From NCBI GenBank assembly GCA_003221005.1, contig QHTZ01000070.1, positions 1-61,919 of the forward strand: a DNA stretch of 61,919 nt, given 5' to 3'. A program made the position numbers and the translations under genes. Numbering within the stretch: position 1 is the stretch's first letter; the number at the start of each line of letters is the position of its first letter. This document shows, piece after piece, positions 59,111 through 61,919 of this stretch. The DNA is from Gemmatimonadota bacterium (GTDB lineage: Bacteria > Gemmatimonadota > Gemmatimonadetes > Gemmatimonadales > GWC2-71-9). The notes under the pieces are model-generated. The model was not told where the DNA came from and did not search any database. It was given only the letters and a program-made list of their open reading frames with translations.

Positions 59111-61447
59111 ATGCTCTCATCGTGGAAGTCCTATTTCCCGGGGGCCACGCTGCTCGTGGCCGCCGTACTCGCAGGTTGTCCCCTCGTTGCCCTGCCCATG
59201 CGCCCCCCTCCGACGGGGGACATCGCCGGCACCGTGGCCGATAGCACGACCGGAAAGCCCCTGCCCGGTGGCGAGATCCGGGTGATGCAGAACGGGAGCG
59301 TCGTCGCCACAGCCGTCACCGACGCCTTCGGCCGCTTCATCATCCACAACCTCGCGGCGGGCGACTACGCCGTGGAAATCCGCTACCTCGGCTACCATGC
59401 CGTGACGCGCCACACGACTCTGGGGCAGACCGAGGCTCAAGTCGCGATCGACTTCAGGCTCGTGCCGATCCCGATCAACCTCGAAGCGGTCGAGGTGCGA
59501 GCGGCGGTCCCGCTCGCCGTGGACACGCGGACGGGCAATCAGATCTTCAAGCAGAACGACTACCACGGCGCGCCCACGAATACGACGTCCCAGATTCTCC
59601 AGCAGTCGATCGTCGGTGCGGCGCGCGCGCCCACCGGCGAGGTCCACATCCGCGGCCAGCACGCCGAGTACACCTACTACGTCGACGGCGTCCCCGTCCC
59701 CTCCGGGATTTCGGGCAGCCTGAACGAGTTGTTCGATCCGGAGGTGGTGAACCAGATCGACTTCCAGACCGGCGGCTGGGACGCCGAGTACGGGGGCAAG
59801 AACGCCGCCGTCGTCAACGTCAACACGCGCATCCCCACCGGCGGCTTGCACCTGGACGCCTCGAATTACAACGGGTCGTTCGCAGCTCAGGGCCAGTCCG
59901 TCAACGTGAGCACCAACGCCGGCAAGTTCGGATTCTTTGCCTCGGGAGCGCGCCAGGCCACCGACATGCGGCGCGAGCCCGTGGTGTTCGACACGCTACG
60001 CAACACGGTGGAAAACTTCCACAACGACGGCACGGACCTGTTCGGGTTCGCGAAGGTGCAGTACGTCCCCTCCAACCGGGACGTGGTCAGCCTCGACGTG
60101 AATCGCTCGCGTACCCGGTTCGCCGTTCCGTTCGACTCGGTCGAGGGGATCATCGACGATCATCAGCAGGACGTGAACGGCTTCGCGAACCTCGGCTGGC
60201 GCCACCGGTTCGGCGAGGCCGCCGCGGTGGAAGCGGGGTCATCCGAGCTGTTCGCTGGGGTATTCTTCCGCGACGGCAGCCTCACCTACACGCCCGGCCC
60301 GACCGACGAGCCGTCCTTCACCTTCTATCCCGACACCACCCCCTATAACCTGAGCGAGGACCGGGATTTCCACACGCTAGGCGTCAAGGTCGACTACCTG
60401 CTCCGCCCCCACCACGGCCTGGAATTCAAGCTCGGCACCCTTTCGTCGGTCACGCGCGGGCACGAGGATTTCGAAACAGCGGACTCGGCCGGCAACCCGG
60501 GCCCCGCGTCCACCTCGAAGCTCTCGGGCAGCGACGTCGGCGTGTACGCCCAGACCGCCGTCGCGCCGTCGGACCAGTGGGAGCTTCGCACCGGCGTGCG
60601 CTTCGACAATCACAACGCGCCGTTCGCGGGGAACCAGAGCCAGGTGAGTCCCCGCGTGAAGCTGAGCTTCTTCCCCGACCCAGCGAACACGTTCTGGGTG
60701 TACTACGCCCGGCTGTTCGTCCCCACGAACGTGGAGGACCTGCGCGCGATCACCAGCGTGGCGGATTCGGGCGTGGTGGCCGAGCCCACCCTCCCCGAGC
60801 GTGACCACTTCTTCGAGGTCGGGTACGTGCACCGCTTCCCATTCGGAGTGGTCACCAAGCTGTCCGGGTACTACAAGCGGAGCACACCCGGGATCGACGA
60901 CAACACCGTGCCGGGGTCGGCGATCGTCACGTCGGTCAACATCGAGCAGGTTCGCATCACGGGCGTCGAGGCCGTGGTCGAGATCCGTCCCCCTGGGCCC
61001 GTCTCCGGTTATGTGAACGTCGCCCTCAATCATGCGTACGGCTTCGGCAAGATCACCGGCGGCTTCTTCCCCGCCGAGCCGCCATCGGGGTACTTCGACC
61101 TCGACCACGACCAGCGGCTCTCGGGAGCCGGGAGCCTCGTGTACTCGAGCCGCGGCCTGTACCTCTCGGCCACGGGGATCTACGGGTCCGGCCTGACCAA
61201 CGGCAACGACACCGCTTCCTACAACACCGGGCTGCTCGACTTCAATAAGGATGCCCATGTGTCGCCGAGCTTTATACTCAACGCGAGCGCTGGTTACGCG
61301 CTGGCGCTGGGCGGCGCCGTGGTCCGGCCTCAGGTCTACGTGGAGAACGTGTTCGACAAGAAGTACCTGTTGAAGGGTGCGTTCTTCAGCGGCGCGTCGG
61401 TGGGGCGGCCGCGCACGGTGCAGGTGCGGCTCAATATCGGCCTTTAG
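59111..61447 (+). CDS. TonB-dependent receptor with carboxypeptidase-regulatory-like N-terminal domain
   Basis: DIAGTVADSTTGKPLPGGEIRV, plug IRGQHAEYTYYVDGVPVPSGISG, C-terminal YVENVFDKKYLLKGAFFSGASVGRPRTVQVRLNIGL. Confidence 0.9.
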   Translation: MLSSWKSYFPGATLLVAAVLAGCPLVALPMRPPPTGDIAGTVADSTTGKPLPGGEIRVMQNGSVVATAVTDAFGRFIIHNLAAGDYAVEIRYLGYHAVTRHTTLGQTEAQVAIDFRLVPIPINLEAVEVRAAVPLAVDTRTGNQIFKQNDYHGAPTNTTSQILQQSIVGAARAPTGEVHIRGQHAEYTYYVDGVPVPSGISGSLNELFDPEVVNQIDFQTGGWDAEYGGKNAAVVNVNTRIPTGGLHLDASNYNGSFAAQGQSVNVSTNAGKFGFFASGARQATDMRREPVVFDTLRNTVENFHNDGTDLFGFAKVQYVPSNRDVVSLDVNRSRTRFAVPFDSVEGIIDDHQQDVNGFANLGWRHRFGEAAAVEAGSSELFAGVFFRDGSLTYTPGPTDEPSFTFYPDTTPYNLSEDRDFHTLGVKVDYLLRPHHGLEFKLGTLSSVTRGHEDFETADSAGNPGPASTSKLSGSDVGVYAQTAVAPSDQWELRTGVRFDNHNAPFAGNQSQVSPRVKLSFFPDPANTFWVYYARLFVPTNVEDLRAITSVADSGVVAEPTLPERDHFFEVGYVHRFPFGVVTKLSGYYKRSTPGIDDNTVPGSAIVTSVNIEQVRITGVEAVVEIRPPGPVSGYVNVALNHAYGFGKITGGFFPAEPPSGYFDLDHDQRLSGAGSLVYSSRGLYLSATGIYGSGLTNGNDTASYNTGLLDFNKDAHVSPSFILNASAGYALALGGAVVRPQVYVENVFDKKYLLKGAFFSGASVGRPRTVQVRLNIGL

Positions 61448-61456
61448 ACGAAACAA

Positions 61457-61481
61457 CCCCCCACCGCGAGGCGGTGGGGGG
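61457..61481. terminator. bidirectional terminator hairpin
   Basis: CCCCCCACCGC-GAG-GCGGTGGGGGG between convergent genes. Confidence 0.8.
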
Positions 61482-61504
61482 CTCTAATTTCCGGGCTCCT
61501 GATT

Positions 61505-61919
61505 TCAGCCCTGGATGAGGATCAGGAACCTCGAGCCGGTCCAGAACCGATCCGGGTTCGCGATCTTGAGGCTGCCGCTGACGTGACCACCGTCGTCCGG
61601 CGGCGTCGCGAGGCCTTCCAGGTCCTGCCGCGATGCGATGCGGTAGGACTTGTCGCTCCCAGGAAGCGGGATCTCCGTCACCACGCGCTTGTTGATCGGC
61701 GTGAAGTCGTGCGGATCGAGCCGGCGCGCCGGGACCAGGATCTGCCCCAGCTTGGCAAAGATGAGCGGGAAGCGGCTGCCGCCCTCCTGCACCACGATCC
61801 CGCGGTGCATCAACTCGTCCCGCGTGCCGATGACGTAGTACACCGTGTTGTTCACTTCCTTGAGCTGGTTCACGGTGTCCGTCAGGGCCACGTTCGTCGC
61901 GGTCAACTGGTTGATCTGG
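61505..61919 (-). CDS. hypothetical protein, C-terminal part (truncated by window end)
   Basis: Open to window edge; coiled-coil-like QLTATNVALTDTVNQLKEVNNTVYYVIGTRDELMHRGIV. Confidence 0.65.
   Translation of the reverse strand, partial: QINQLTATNVALTDTVNQLKEVNNTVYYVIGTRDELMHRGIVVQEGGSRFPLIFAKLGQILVPARRLDPHDFTPINKRVVTEIPLPGSDKSYRIASRQDLEGLATPPDDGGHVSGSLKIANPDRFWTGSRFLILIQG

Noticed and set aside
1-61919. CRISPR arrays, transposons, prophage, defence islands
   Set aside because: No spaced direct-repeat array, transposase, integrase or defence gene recognised in the ORFs

Overview
High-GC chromosomal segment, probably Gemmatimonadota-like (inferred from gene content and style; taxonomy not testable here). 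Almost all of it is core metabolism: queuosine precursor genes (queE, queC, queF), a nitrogen cluster (glnK-type PII, amtB, antiporter, two tandem type I glutamine synthetases), a truncated citramalate synthase, assimilatory sulfate reduction (cysH-cysG-sulfite reductase), a lysine/DAP operon (aspartokinase-DapE fusion, dapB, dapA, dapD, aminotransferase, asd), threonine genes (thrB, thrA, thrC), proline genes, and a branched-chain amino acid operon (leuA-ilvB-ilvN-ilvC-leuC-leuD-leuB, with convergent ilvD). There are also two-component and Ser/Thr kinase genes and secreted/TonB proteins. No tRNA, rRNA, CRISPR array or transposase was recognised. The strongest new signals are two unannotated transcription attenuators. 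One is a cysteine-codon leader peptide (6 Cys in 17 residues) upstream of cysH on the minus strand. The other is a Leu/Val-codon leader peptide upstream of leuA. Each has a recognisable promoter, leader ORF, terminator, and a mutually exclusive antiterminator pairing. A probable isoleucine-codon leader sits upstream of a cimA that lacks its N-terminal catalytic segment. Other points: a PII protein lacking the uridylylation Tyr51, a frameshift in the sulfite reductase gene, a 28-bp direct repeat of the asd 3' end bracketing a kinase segment, palindromic repeats forming the C-termini of leuC, leuB and ilvD, and an octanucleotide-repeat linker in the aspartokinase-DapE fusion.
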